Shown one piece after another: positions 49,463-60,059 of a stretch of 60,688 nucleotides of DNA. The translations under genes were made by a program, and so were the position numbers. Each line of letters starts with the position of its first letter. The stretch's first letter is position 1. A model generated the notes under the pieces. The model worked only from the letters and a program-made list of their open reading frames with translations, made no database searches and was not told the origin of the DNA. The DNA comes from CAJXJP01 sp964022365 (GTDB lineage Bacteria; Patescibacteriota; Gracilibacteria; BD1-5; UBA6164), in assembly GCA_964022365.1 (NCBI GenBank), contig CAXHZN010000009.1, forward strand, positions 1 to 60,688, given 5' to 3'.

Positions 49463-50662
49463 TACTTCACCCATAGCGAAGAATGGCATCATGATTCAGA
49501 CTACAATCGTACCAACTAAAGCCCCTACTATTACAATAATAACTGGCTCCATCATACTCGACATATTTCCAATATATCTTTTAAGTTCACCGTTATAATT
49601 GTATCAGATTTTTTTGAGTGATTCTGAAAGTGTTCATGTTTCTTCACCTGTACTTACTACATAGGCAAATTCTTCTGGAAATAGATCATTCATATAGACA
49701 CTTGCTTCATAGTCTAAATTTAAACCAAGAGATTTTGAAATAGTGAGTCAGATTTCCACTTCATTTTTTATTCTAATGAGTTCTTTTTTATAACAAAGAT
49801 TTGGTACTACTTGACTCGATGTTTTAAGAGATTCTAATAAAAGTACTCCTGAATCTAATAAAATTGTAAATGATTTAATAAAATATACGATATTTGATTG
49901 GCAAACAACATATCAAAATATTGGCATTTTTGTAAACATTTTTGCAATAAACATTCTTCAAAGATATGTTGCATTTACTCATTTTACAAAAATAATAAAT
50001 CAAATCACATAAGCTATTAATAAAAAATAATCATTTCTGAAAAAATTAGAAACATCAACAATGAATTGTGTTAATGCTGGGAGTTCTGCTCCGGCTTTAG
50101 TAAAACTTTCTGTAATTCTTGGCACAATAAATACCATCATAAATATTACCATACATACAGTCAGGCCTAACAAAATCATAGGATACATCATCGCGCCTTT
50201 TACTTTTCCTTTAAGCTCTATACTTTCTAAAAGATTTGAATCAAGTTCTGCAAGTATTTTTCAGAGTTGTCATGTTTTTTCTCATACAGAAATTAATGCA
50301 ACACTAAGAGTATCAAACACTTTAGGATATTGAGTCATTGTTTCAGAAATTCCGATTCAATGATTAATATTTTCTTTCATTTCAATCACTATTTTTTGTA
50401 AATAAGGATTTTTAATTTGTTTAGAAAGAATAGTTAAAGCTCATTTTATATCAATTCATGAATTAATAAAAATAGAAAGTTTATTAATCATTTGCCATAA
50501 TTCTTTTTTTGACACACTATTAAACAGAGTAATTTCTTGGTTGAAATTACGTTTCTTTTTATTCATGCTATCGTCACGAGATTTTTTTGCTTGTTCTAAA
50601 AGCTTGATAAATTTTCCATTATCAAAATTCCCGTATTTATCATAAAAACTGTTTGAAAACAT
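49448..50662 (-). CDS. pilC: Type IV pilus platform protein PilC (GspF family)
   Basis: The 404 aa inner-membrane platform protein carries two GspF domains: KKELWQMINKLSIFINSGIDIKGAL with VGEKTGQLGKILAELD, and QSNIVYFIKSFTILLDSGVLLLESL with VSTGEETGTLSESLKKIG. Three membrane helices are visible (after KGKVKGAMMYPMILL, near NDYFLLIAYVIGFII, and the C-terminal MMEPVIIVIVGALVGTIVVG). It would couple PilB rotation to pilin assembly. It is last of a pilB-phosphatase-pilC operon with 15-16 bp gaps. Gly is TGA in the GEKTG and GEETG motifs. Confidence 0.95.
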
Positions 50663-50677
50663 AGTGTTGTGTTTATA

Positions 50678-52582
50678 TTAAATATTTCCATCTTTAGAGA
50701 TGATTTCTTCTACTTCATTAATGACTGTTTGGTAGTCTCATTTTTTATATAGTTCATTTAAAACTGCATATTTACTACTCATTTTTTGATTTTTTTGTTC
50801 TACTTTATATTTCATTTCGTTATCAATGGCTTTTCTGAGATAATGATTAATTTTTTGATGAATATATCATTGTTTAATGTAACGAATGGCTTCTTGTTTG
50901 AGTTTCAAAATTTCGCCCGTATAATATAGGTTTTCTAATACTTTAATAATTCTTTGTGTATCTTTGTCTTTTTGAATTTTTTCGAGTTCTTTTTCAACTT
51001 CTGGAATAGTTTTTCAAGCTAATTTTTTCACTTGTTTTTTTGTTAATCATTCTTTCACAGAAACCTGTTCTAAAAATTCTGAATTTTCATTTAAAATATC
51101 TTTTTGAGTATTTCTTCTGAGTAATAATACAGAAACATCATCATTAAAATGAGAACCTCACTGAAATAATTGGACATCATTTATTAAATATTCATAAATT
51201 TTATGAATATTTTTTTCTGCTTTTGTAATTTTTTCAAAAGATTGAATTAATCTTGGCAATCCATAAAATTCTCATTGAGAATTTTTATGTTCTAATATTC
51301 AATCACTATAAGTTAAAATAATATCATCTGGAGAAACTTGCAATGTTTTTACTTTAATATTTTCTTTTTTATCAATCAGACGAATACCTGCAGCTAAACC
51401 TCAAGGAATAACTTTTTCAATACTTTTTGACTCATGTCTATATATAAGTATTGGTTCATGTCACATTCATACAAATTGAATTTCTTCTGGAGTATCTTTT
51501 TTTGTTTCAAAAAATATTCATGTAATAAAATTTCTATTTTTAAGATCTTGTTTTAATCCGTTATTTATTTCAAAAGTGAGAGTTTGAAGAGGAGATAAAA
51601 CATGTTTATGAAATAATCTACTTAATAAAGTTACGATAAAACCTGCTCTTATTCAATGGCCAGTAGCATCACCAAGAAAAAATGTATATTTATCTTTTGC
51701 TTCATGAATATCAAAAGTATCACCTGAAATTTTATCACTTCATAATATTTTTCCATAAATATCATATCAAAGCATTTTTGCAAATGTGAGTTCTTTAATT
51801 AATCATTTATGAATACTCGCAAGTTTTTTTTCTGCAATATCATGTTTTACTTTTGAGTCTTCTTCAATTAAAAGATTTATTTCATCTAATAATCTTTTCT
51901 TTCTTACTTTTTCCTTTAAATTTTTGTAAAAATTTAAGCGAGATTTTAATAATTCCATAAAACTCATTTTTTCTTCTTTGAGTTTCTTTTCTTCTTGGCT
52001 TTCTAAATTTACACTCGCTCAAATTAATTTCATGGCTTGCATTTTTGCATTGTCCTTGAATTTTTTTTCTTCAATATTTCTTTGTTTTTCTATATGTTTT
52101 TGAAGAGATTTTTTTTCGAGATTAAAAAATTTTATAACTCTATAATTATCTTTATTTTCTTCTAAAAATCTTTGTAATAAATCCATTGCTTCATCACTAC
52201 GAGAATTTCAAACAAGATTATGAATCTCAGCTTTAATATTTTTAAAACGAATTTTAAATTGTTCTCTTTGTTTTTTATCTTTATGCTCGTCTTCAGCTTT
52301 ATTAAGTTTTTGTTCGATTTTAGCTAAATGAATTTCTTTTTGTTTATAATCTCAAATAATTTCTAATCTTTGTTTTTCTGCAAAAACACTATCGTCTTGA
52401 TTGATTTTTTCTAAAAGTTCATCAAATGATTTTTTTTCTTTGAGTTTAATTTCTTCTAGAGCATGTCTTGCTTTTTGCCACTCAGAAAGAAGCATAAAGA
52501 TGTGAATTGCTTCTAATGCATCTTTATAACTTTTAATTTTTGATGAGTCTACTTCTTTTTTGTGTTTTGAGAAACCAAACAT
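50678..52582 (-). CDS. Cytoplasmic SpoIIE-type PP2C phosphatase in the pilus operon (634 aa)
   Basis: The first 270 residues are helical and highly charged, with predicted coiled coils (ALEEIKLKEKKSFDELLEKI, KLKEEKMSFMELLKSRLNFY), no membrane helix. Next comes a SpoIIE/PPM domain: GDKISGDTFDIHEAKDKYTF, LGDATGHGIRAGFIVTLLS, FVGMGHEPILIYRH, LTYSDGILEHKN and HFNDDVSVLLLR, with metal-binding Asp residues kept. A helical C-terminal tail (about 490-634) follows. It sits between pilB and pilC with 16 and 15 bp gaps, so its stoichiometry is tied to the pilus motor. A role in regulating pilus activity by dephosphorylation is inferred; no kinase is seen. Confidence 0.88.
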
Positions 52583-52598
52583 ATTATATAAATTGTAA

Positions 52599-53819
52599 TT
52601 AAATTAATTTGAGCGCTTCTTCGACAGTTGTTTCTCAAATTAAGGCTTTGAGTAATCCGTCTTGTACTATAGTAATCATACCATGCTTAATAGCTGCGTC
52701 TTTCATTTCATTTGCACTAGATCTTTCTAATATAAGAGGTTCTAAGAATTCTCAGCAAATTAATACTTCATGGATCCCAAGTCTCCCTTTATATCCTGTA
52801 TCTCTACATTGATCACATCCAGTACCATGATAAAATACTAGATCTTCTATATTTTCATCTATTATTGGACTAAGATGTTCTTTTATTTTAATATTTTCTG
52901 CTTGTGTAGGGTGATATTGTTCTTTACAATGAGGACACATTCTTTTAGATAATCTTTGAGAAATTACCATTTTCATTGCTGAAGCAAGTAAAAATGGTTC
53001 TACTCCCATATTTATAAGTCTTTGTACTGTACCAGCTGCTGAATTGGTATGGATTGTTGATAATACCAAATGACCAGTAAGCGCTGCTTCAACTGCGAGA
53101 GTTGCTGTTTCTTTATCTCTGATTTCCCCAACCATTATAATATCAGGATCTTGTCTTACTAGAGATCTTAAACCAGAAGAAAAATTATATCAAATAGATG
53201 GTTGAACTTGTGATTGATTTACATATTCAATATCGTACTCAATCGGATCTTCGAGAGTTGAAATATTTAATTCTAATGGATTAAAGTTTTTTAAAATACC
53301 AAATAGGGTAGTAGATTTCCCCGAACCAGTTGGACCGGCTACAAGCATAATCCCATACTTACTTGTCAAAGCATCTCTTACTTTTTCTAAATTTACATCA
53401 ATAAGTCAAAGTGCTTCAATATTTGTAAGATTATCATCTTGTTTTAAGATACGCATAACTACTTTTTCACCGTAGGTTGTTGGAAGAGTAGATAAACGGA
53501 TATCGATATTTTTGCTATCTTGTTCATAAAAATATACTATTTTCCCATCTTGAGGTTTTTTATTTTCATCAATTTTAATTTTTGATAATACTTTTAGTCT
53601 CGTAACTACGGCAGAAATATTATCTCTATGAATTTTATCCAGTAGTAAAAAATCCCCATCTTTACGAACTCTAATGAGTAAAAAATGTTCTGTAGGTTCA
53701 ATATGGATATCTGAACATTCCATATCAATTGCTTGTTTAAAGATACTATCTACATATTCAACAATATCTCAAATCTCCTTTTTTAACTTCAATGTTGCTA
53801 GTTCTTGACTATTAGGCAT
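52599..53819 (-). CDS. pilB: Type IV pilus extension ATPase PilB (short form)
   Basis: The 406 aa motor has a SDIHIEPTEHFLLIRVRKDG segment, Walker A GPTGSGKS (162-169), Asp box LEDPIEY, Walker B MVGEIRDKETATLAVEAALTGH, the His box STIHTNSAAGT, and the zinc cysteines CPHC (295, 298) and CDQC (335, 338) of the PilB/GspE type. It lacks the about 150-residue N-terminal MshEN-type domain of usual PilB (about 560 aa), so it cannot respond to c-di-GMP that way. GEIRD distinguishes it from PilT (GEMRD). First gene of the pilB-phosphatase-pilC operon. Confidence 0.94.
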
Positions 53820-53922
53820 AAGTTTTGTGTTAAAAATAATTTTGTGTTCTTATATATATTATCATGTCTTGAAGCGAATGTTAAATAAAATCCCTTGACG
53901 TTTTTGTAAAATTTATGGTAAT

Positions 53923-53953
53923 AAAAAAAAGTAGAAATATTTCTACTTTTTTT
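53923..53953 (-). terminator. Terminator of the 53952-55442 gene
   Basis: AAAAAAGTAGAAAT / ATTTCTACTTTTTT palindrome at the stop of the Lys-rich membrane protein gene. 53820-53922 otherwise holds the pilB leader and no gene. Confidence 0.85.
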
Positions 53954-55442
53954 AAAATTCTTCGAGCATAAATTCATCATATATTTCCATTTCATTATAA
54001 TGATTTTCATCGTTGTTTTGTTCTTGATTTTCTTGATTTACAATATTTTCTTCTTCATTATTTTCTGTTTGTAATGGTTCTTCTAAAGTACTATTTTCAT
54101 CATTTATATTTTCTGTAGAATTATTTTCTCAATAATTTTTCATCAAAATATCCATAGAAGAATTTTCAGATTGATTTTCTTGTAGGTCTTGATCTTCTAT
54201 AGCTTCATCAGAATTTTCTTCTGGTAGAGATTCTTCAGATGATTGCATTTCTTGATCTGATTGAGTTTGAGTAGAAGTATTATTTTCTTGTGAATCTTGA
54301 GTTTCTTCTAAGAAAAAAATATTTGAAGTATCTTCTTGACTATCTTCTTCAAATGAATCTTGAGATGTTTCATTTGAATGGTTTTTAAAATAGTCACGAA
54401 TTTTATCTTTTTTTAATTCTTCTAATTTTCCATAAATTGCTACATCAAGTAATTCTTTTGTTTCATATTCTTCTCAATCAAATTTATATACTGCATCTCA
54501 TTGTTCATTTACCAAAATTTCAAATCCAAGGTTATATCCTCATAAATTATTTTCTTCTAATTTCCAAGCAATTTCATTTTCAATATTTCCTTGATGTTCT
54601 TTAACTTCTTGAGTAGTCATTTGTTTTCCTGCAAGAGTAAGAATACTTGCTTTATAATTATCAAGTGATAATGATTCAGGATTCGTATGAAATAAAAATC
54701 CAATTCAAATAACCGTCAAACCTATAATAGAAGTAATAAATATTTTATTAATTTTTGATAATTTTTTAATATTTGCAATTTCTTTTATTTTATCAATTGA
54801 TTCTAAAATATGACCTTGTTTTTTCTTAAATTCAGATTCATAATTATGAAATACTTCATTTGGATTAGCTTTTGGATTTTTATTGTCATGAGCTAATTTT
54901 TCTAAAAGAAATTCTTCTTTTTGTGCAATATCACAAGAATCAAGTGGTTTTTTAAGTTCGGAGATTTTTGCTTTTTTTACTTTTGTTTCATCAATTTTTA
55001 TTACTGAATTGTTTGATTGTTCGATTGGTTTTTTTAAAGCTGAAATTTGTAACTTTTTAATTTCTTTTTCTGTATTTTTTTCTTCTTCAGGGGTATTTAT
55101 TTTTTGTTTTTGAGGAGTTAGTTTTTTAATAGATAATTTTTTTGGTGGATTTGTTTCATTTTCTTTTTTTGGACTTTCTTTTTCATCTGAATTTTCAGTC
55201 ATTTTTGAAGTCAAAGATTCCATATATAAAGTACGTTCATCTTTTGGTTCGTTTTTAACTTCAGGAGTTTTTATAATAGGTTTTTCTCTAATTTGTGATT
55301 TAATAGACGAAAGATTTATCTTAACTCCACTAGATTTATGAGAATTTTCTTCTGAAATATTTTCCTGTTGAGTATTTTTCTCAGTAGAATTATTTGTTTT
55401 TGCAGTCATTGCTGACAAATTTATTTTTTTTGTTTCACTCAT
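53952..55442 (-). CDS. Single-pass membrane protein with Lys-rich cytoplasmic and acidic outer part (496 aa)
   Basis: I do not recognise it. The first 235 residues are polar and basic, with a degenerate repeated motif of the form K-I-x-L-S-x-h-K/KKP (KKINLSAM, VKINLSSIKSQ, KLSIKKL, LQISALKKPIE, AKISELKKPLD). One membrane helix follows (about 237-252, IFITSIIGLTVIGIGF). The outer part has a small domain (YNLGFEILVNEQGDAVYKFDGEEYETK) and a Gln/Asn/Glu/Ser-rich disordered tail ending EMEIYDEFMLEEF. Located between pilB and a pseudopilin, it could align the inner-membrane parts as PilN/PilO or PilP do, but the sequence does not resemble them. Confidence 0.72.
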
Positions 55443-55543
55443 CTTTTATTTTTGTTTTTGTTTTTATAATATTTGTATTTGCTTTATCGTATCATTTTAC
55501 AAAAAATAAATCAAATTATTTCTGAAATATTTTTTTCTCCATA

Positions 55544-56287
55544 TTACCAAGTGCAGGGAAAAGTAGCTAAACTGCCATTTGAATCAAGAAATTCGTATGA
55601 CCCATTTCAAATTGCTTTTCCAGCATCTTTTATTTCTTCACAGGTTCTATAATCTGATTTATGCCAAAAAATAATATTTGGGTCATTAATCATATCATCA
55701 TATGTAACTCACATTGAAAAACTTTCATATGGATTTTGAAATGTATATGGTAAATTATATTCCAAATTATTAAAAATAAATAAATCTCTCCCTGGAGAAG
55801 AATCTACTTCTATTGTTTCATCACTCGCCACTATAATCGTTGGTAGGCGAGTATAAGAAACGGTAACGTAATCTCATTGTAAATACGCAATTGGAATATC
55901 CGCATTTTCTAGAGTTGCTGCGAGTTGGAATTCTTGTTTATTGTCAGTAATAGAATATGAATAAGGATTTTGAGAATATGGATCTACCGGAAGATCTCTG
56001 AGTTTTTGATTTATACGCACGGTATTATCAAATTTTCCTTGAAGTGCTACCGTTGTTCCAGAAAGAGTAATATTGAAATTATTTCCAGGAAGAGGTAAAA
56101 CCTGACGTTCTGCATGATATGAACTTAGTGCGGAATCCATTTGTGCAATAGACGCAATTCTTTGAGCATCACGAGCATCTGGAATACTATCAGAAAATGC
56201 AGCAAATCACATAGTCGCTAAAACGACTAAAATAGTGGCTACAACTATGAGTTCAACTAATGTAAATGCTTGTTTTGTGTTTTGCAT
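55544..56287 (-). CDS. Type IV pilin-like protein (pseudopilin, 247 aa)
   Basis: The prepilin N-terminus is MQNTKQAFTLVELIVVATIL, with Ala at the cleavage site and Glu5, followed by ARDAQRIASIAQMDSALSSY, a typical pseudopilin helix end. The globular part has DLPVDPYSQNPYSYSI, a pattern of the calcium loop region of GspG-like pseudopilins, and two Cys near the C-terminus (RTCEEIK, FPCTW) likely to form a disulfide. It is a minor subunit by codon use (TGA present). It ends about 100 bp upstream of the 55442 gene without a clear terminator, so both may be co-transcribed. Confidence 0.88.
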
Positions 56288-56466
56288 AAAAAATGTATCA
56301 AAAAATATACTTATTATTAGTCTATTATATTTTAGAAAAAAAAGAAAATATTTTCCCTTTACAAATGCTAAATTTATTTTTATTTCTTTTTTGGCTTTTA
56401 GATTGATTTTTTTTCAAAAAATCTTAGTATTCTAATAAATATTTATAATGTAATTTCGCAGAAGTA

Positions 56467-57786
56467 ATGGTAGAACCAAAAGCGATTTCTGGATTTTGAG
56501 AAAATCTTCCAGAACAACAATTAGTAGAAGAAAAATTTAAAGAAATAATTAAAAAAAATTATTCAAATAGTGGTTTTACTCCTCTGGATACTCCAGTGGT
56601 AGAAAGATTAGAAGCGTTAACAGCAAAATGAGCAGATGATAATGAAATTTATGGTGTCCACAGAATAAACGGCGAATCAGAAGACGCACAGCTTGGACTT
56701 CGTTTTGACCTTACGGTGCCGTTTGCTCGCTACGTTTCACAACATCAAGGAGTATTAGCATTTCCATTTAAAAGACAGCATATTGCTCGCGTTTATAGAT
56801 GAGAAAGACCTCAAAAGGGGAGATATAGAGAATTTTATCAAGCAGATGTAGATATTATTTGAAACGAAACACTTTCTTTATTTGCAGATGTAGAAGTTTT
56901 ATCAACGATTTATAATTCTCTCAAAGATCTCAATTTTTGAGAATTTGTAATGCATATAAATAATAAAAAATTCTTAGCTGGATATTTATCATCTTTATGA
57001 ATTCAAAAAATCCCTGAAACTATTAGTGTAATAGATAAAAAAGATAAAGTAAGATCTATTAAACCAATGTTAGAAGAATTATCTCTTGATGAACCTCAAA
57101 TAGAAAGTATTTTAGAGTTTATTAAAAATGCTGAAACAAAAAATTCTCAAGAAATTTTAGAAATATATAAAAATATTTCTAACGAATTATTTCAAGAAGG
57201 TATCTGAGAATTAAAATATGTGTATTCTCATTTACTTCAATTATGAGTTGATGAAAAATTCATAAAAATAAATCCTGCGATTTCTAGAGGATTAAATTAT
57301 TATACTGGAACCGTTTTTGAAACATTTATCTCTGGTGCTGAAAATATGTGATCGGTAAGTTCAGGTGGAAGATATGAAAATCTTTGTGGAAACTTTACTG
57401 ATAAACCTTTTCCAGGAGTTTGAGGAAGTATAGGATTATCGAGAATAATCGCAGTTTTACAACATCTAAAAAATCCAAGTGTTGAAACATTTCAAAAAAC
57501 TACGACTCAAGTTTTAGTTTTAAATATGGATGAAAATTTATTATTTGATACTCTCGATATTGTAAAAAATCTTCGTGTAAAAAATATTCCCACAGAAATT
57601 TATTTACAAGCTGGAGCAAAATTTAAAAAACAATTTAAATATGCTGATAATAAAAAAATCCCTTTTGTCGTTATTTTTGGAGAAGATGAAAAAGAAAAAT
57701 GAATCGTGCAAATCAAAAAATTAGAAACTTGAGAACAAAAAGAAGCTAAAATTGCAGAAATTGCAGAAATTATCCAATCGTTTTAA
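56467..57786 (+). CDS. hisS: Histidine--tRNA ligase
   Basis: HisRS (439 aa) has class II motif 1 (FTPLDTPVVER), motif 2 (FKRQHIARVYRGERPQKGRYREFYQ), the histidine-specific motifs LRFDLTVPFARY and ISRGLNYYTGTVFE, and motif 3 (GGSIGLSRIIAVL), then an anticodon-binding domain (TTQVLVLNMDENLLFDTLDIV). Length is normal. Gly in motif 2 (YR-Gly-ERP) and others are TGA. It heads a tight operon: three minor pilin-like genes follow with gaps of 16, 2 and 6 bp, an unusual partnership. Confidence 0.96.
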
Positions 57787-57802
57787 TTCATGTTCCAAAA
57801 TT

Positions 57803-58240
57803 ATGAAAATAAATAAAAAAGCTGAAAGCCTGGCTGGAATAATTATTTGAGTATTTATTCTTTCTATTACATTATTAGGAATTGCAAATATTGTCGCTTT
57901 TTCTCAAGAAAGTTTATACGAAGTTGGAGAAAAAATGAATCTTCAATCTCTCAACTCTACGGCTGAAACTATTACTCAATATATTAATTCTTCTACTATA
58001 AACCCATGAGAAGATTTTTATATTTTTAAAAATACTTCTACAAATACCTTTGAAATATTTACTGGTGGAGCAAATCAAAATTATCAAAATATTGATAAAT
58101 ATTGAGAGTATGTAGCAGATATTTCGACTTATTCTGGAGCCGTTTATTCGCGTATTTTTACTTTAAAATCTCGTAATAGTTTTCCAAGTGGAGATATAGA
58201 TATCATTGATTTTACTCTCAAACCTGTATTAAATAGATAA
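57803..58240 (+). CDS. Minor pilin-like protein (145 aa)
   Basis: A short basic leader (MKINKKAESLAG) is followed by a hydrophobic helix IIIGVFILSITLLGIANI, the position and length of a class III signal, but lacking the Glu5 of main pilins. The rest is a small beta-rich domain with IDKYGEYVADISTYSGAVYS. It resembles PilV/PilW-type minor pilins by context only. It follows hisS by 16 bp and the next gene starts 2 bp after its stop. Confidence 0.72.
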
Positions 58241-58242
58241 TT

Positions 58243-58830
58243 ATGAAAAAAAATATTTTTGCCATGACGCTGGTCGAACTTGTGATTGCTATTACCATTT
58301 CTAGTATCGTTTTATTATTTGTGGTCGTATATATTAGCGATGTTTTATGACTGATTTGAGAATCAAGAAAAGCCACTTCAAATTTTGTGGAGCTTCAAGA
58401 AATTTCTCAAACACTCCAAGATTTAAAATATAAATATCCTGTTGCGACTATTGATAGTTCCACAGGGGAAGAAGTTTTACTTCTTAAAAATATTGAAAAT
58501 ACTGACTGAGTAGCAATTTGAATTGTTCAATCTGATACAAAACAATTATCAACAACTGCGGAAATACAAAATTACTGACAAAAATTTTTAGCTCGTAGAT
58601 TTTTACTTTCTACTGAAAGCAGTTTTGATTCAAATATAAGTTTTTCTGGTTCAGAATTTTTTCCAAATATTTCTGTAAAAGATGTAGATTTTGAAATTTA
58701 TGATTTTGCTAGTGGCTCTTTGGTAGAAATGAATTTAGAATACCTAAAAAATTATTCCGCTCAAAGAGAGTGAGAAAATATTTGAGATATGAGTGTGCAA
58801 AATTTTCAAAATTATAGTTTTTCATTTTAA
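58243..58830 (+). CDS. Minor pilin-like protein with prepilin signal (195 aa)
   Basis: MKKNIFAMTLVELVIAITIS is a prepilin N-terminus (TLVELVIA, Glu5 present), resembling PilW/GspJ-type subunits. The globular domain contains SNFVELQEISQTLQDLKYKY, IGIVQSDTKQL, and FPNISVKDVDFEIYDFASGS. It lies second in the minor pilin set behind hisS and probably belongs to the pilus-priming complex. Confidence 0.82.
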
Positions 58831-58836
58831 AAATAT

Positions 58837-59988
58837 ATGTTACTTTCAAAAAAATGATCTGTTTTTGTTTATACATTGGTATTAATCACATTGAGTGTTT
58901 CAATGGCTATGATTGTGGTGACGAATGTAGCAATCTTAAATAATACATTTTGAGATAATCAACTCGCTCAAACACTGCAAAAATGATTTGTGAATCAAGT
59001 ACAGTTTTTGCAAAACAGACATCAATTTTTTAATTCTGACTGAGGAGGATTTGTAGATAATTTTTGATGTCCAAATAATCTTGTCATGAGTGGTTCAACC
59101 AATAGAACAACTGGCATAAATACTCAATATTTTGCTTCTGGAAGTCAAATGATTTGTAGAGGTGAATTTAATTCTCAAGATTTAGATTTAATATTTACAA
59201 GTGATTACTCTACTTTTCAAACAGCTGTTTTAGGAAGCTGAGATTCTGTAAATCTCAACGGGGAATATGCAAAAACAGCAGATTCAAATTTTTCAGATTC
59301 TGACTCAAGTCTGTTAAGTTTTGATTCGAGTTATTATAATCCAGATGGGATTGATGATAACTTCAATAGTGATGATGCAACAGCGCAAAGTTCTACGGGA
59401 AGTATGTATGCAAGTTGATTTCTAGATAATGATGCAGATGCAAAAATTTATTGAGTTGGGGTAGTTGATACGAATGATGAGTGGACAAGTATTTTTTGGA
59501 ATAATACAAAAATTTCTGATTATATAGACGATAATACAAATAATGTTATTTCTCAAACTCCGAATATGGCTACAGCTTCGTGAGTTTTATTCTTTGAAAC
59601 AGATACTCCTGTAGAGTTGAGAATCACAGAATTTAGAAAAGCTGATTTTGACCAATATGGAGAATTGGTACCTATTGATAAAAATCAATTGAGTATTTCT
59701 ACAGGAAGTTGATTTTTACAAAATGATGGAACATTTTCACAAGTGATTACAAATGATGAAATTGTTTTTGATTTTGTAGAAAAAAATTATGCTATTTTTC
59801 TCAAAAATTCTGAAACTCAAACAGCAAAATATACCTTTCATTTTGAAAATAATCTTGGGCAAAAAATTATTATTTTTCCTATTGCAGACCATATAAATAA
59901 TGTATTTTCATATTTATGATATAAAATAATTATTAACTCATCTGGGAGGTACATTTACAAACTTCAAGAAATCTTTACTAGTAAATAA
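58837..59988 (+). CDS. PilX/GspK-like minor pilus protein (383 aa)
   Basis: The N-terminus LLSKKGSVFVYTLVLITLSV has the KKG-x(5)-hydrophobic layout of PilX/GspK. Two large domains follow, with a Cys pair (FGCPNNLVM, QMICRGEF) and an Asp/Ser-rich region like a Ca-binding loop (NPDGIDDNFNSDDATAQSS). The C-terminus has YLGYKIIINSSGRYIYKLQ. It is last of the operon. In other pili such large minor pilins cap the tip. TGA codons are frequent. Confidence 0.78.
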
Positions 59989-60059
59989 AAATTACTTTAC
60001 AAAACTAATTTTCTCTATATCTTAGAGCATGTTTAACTTTATATTTTTACAATTATCAC

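Noticed and set aside
53895..53922. Plus-strand TTGACG promoter-like site
   Set aside because: No gene follows on the plus strand and no good -10 box at proper distance.
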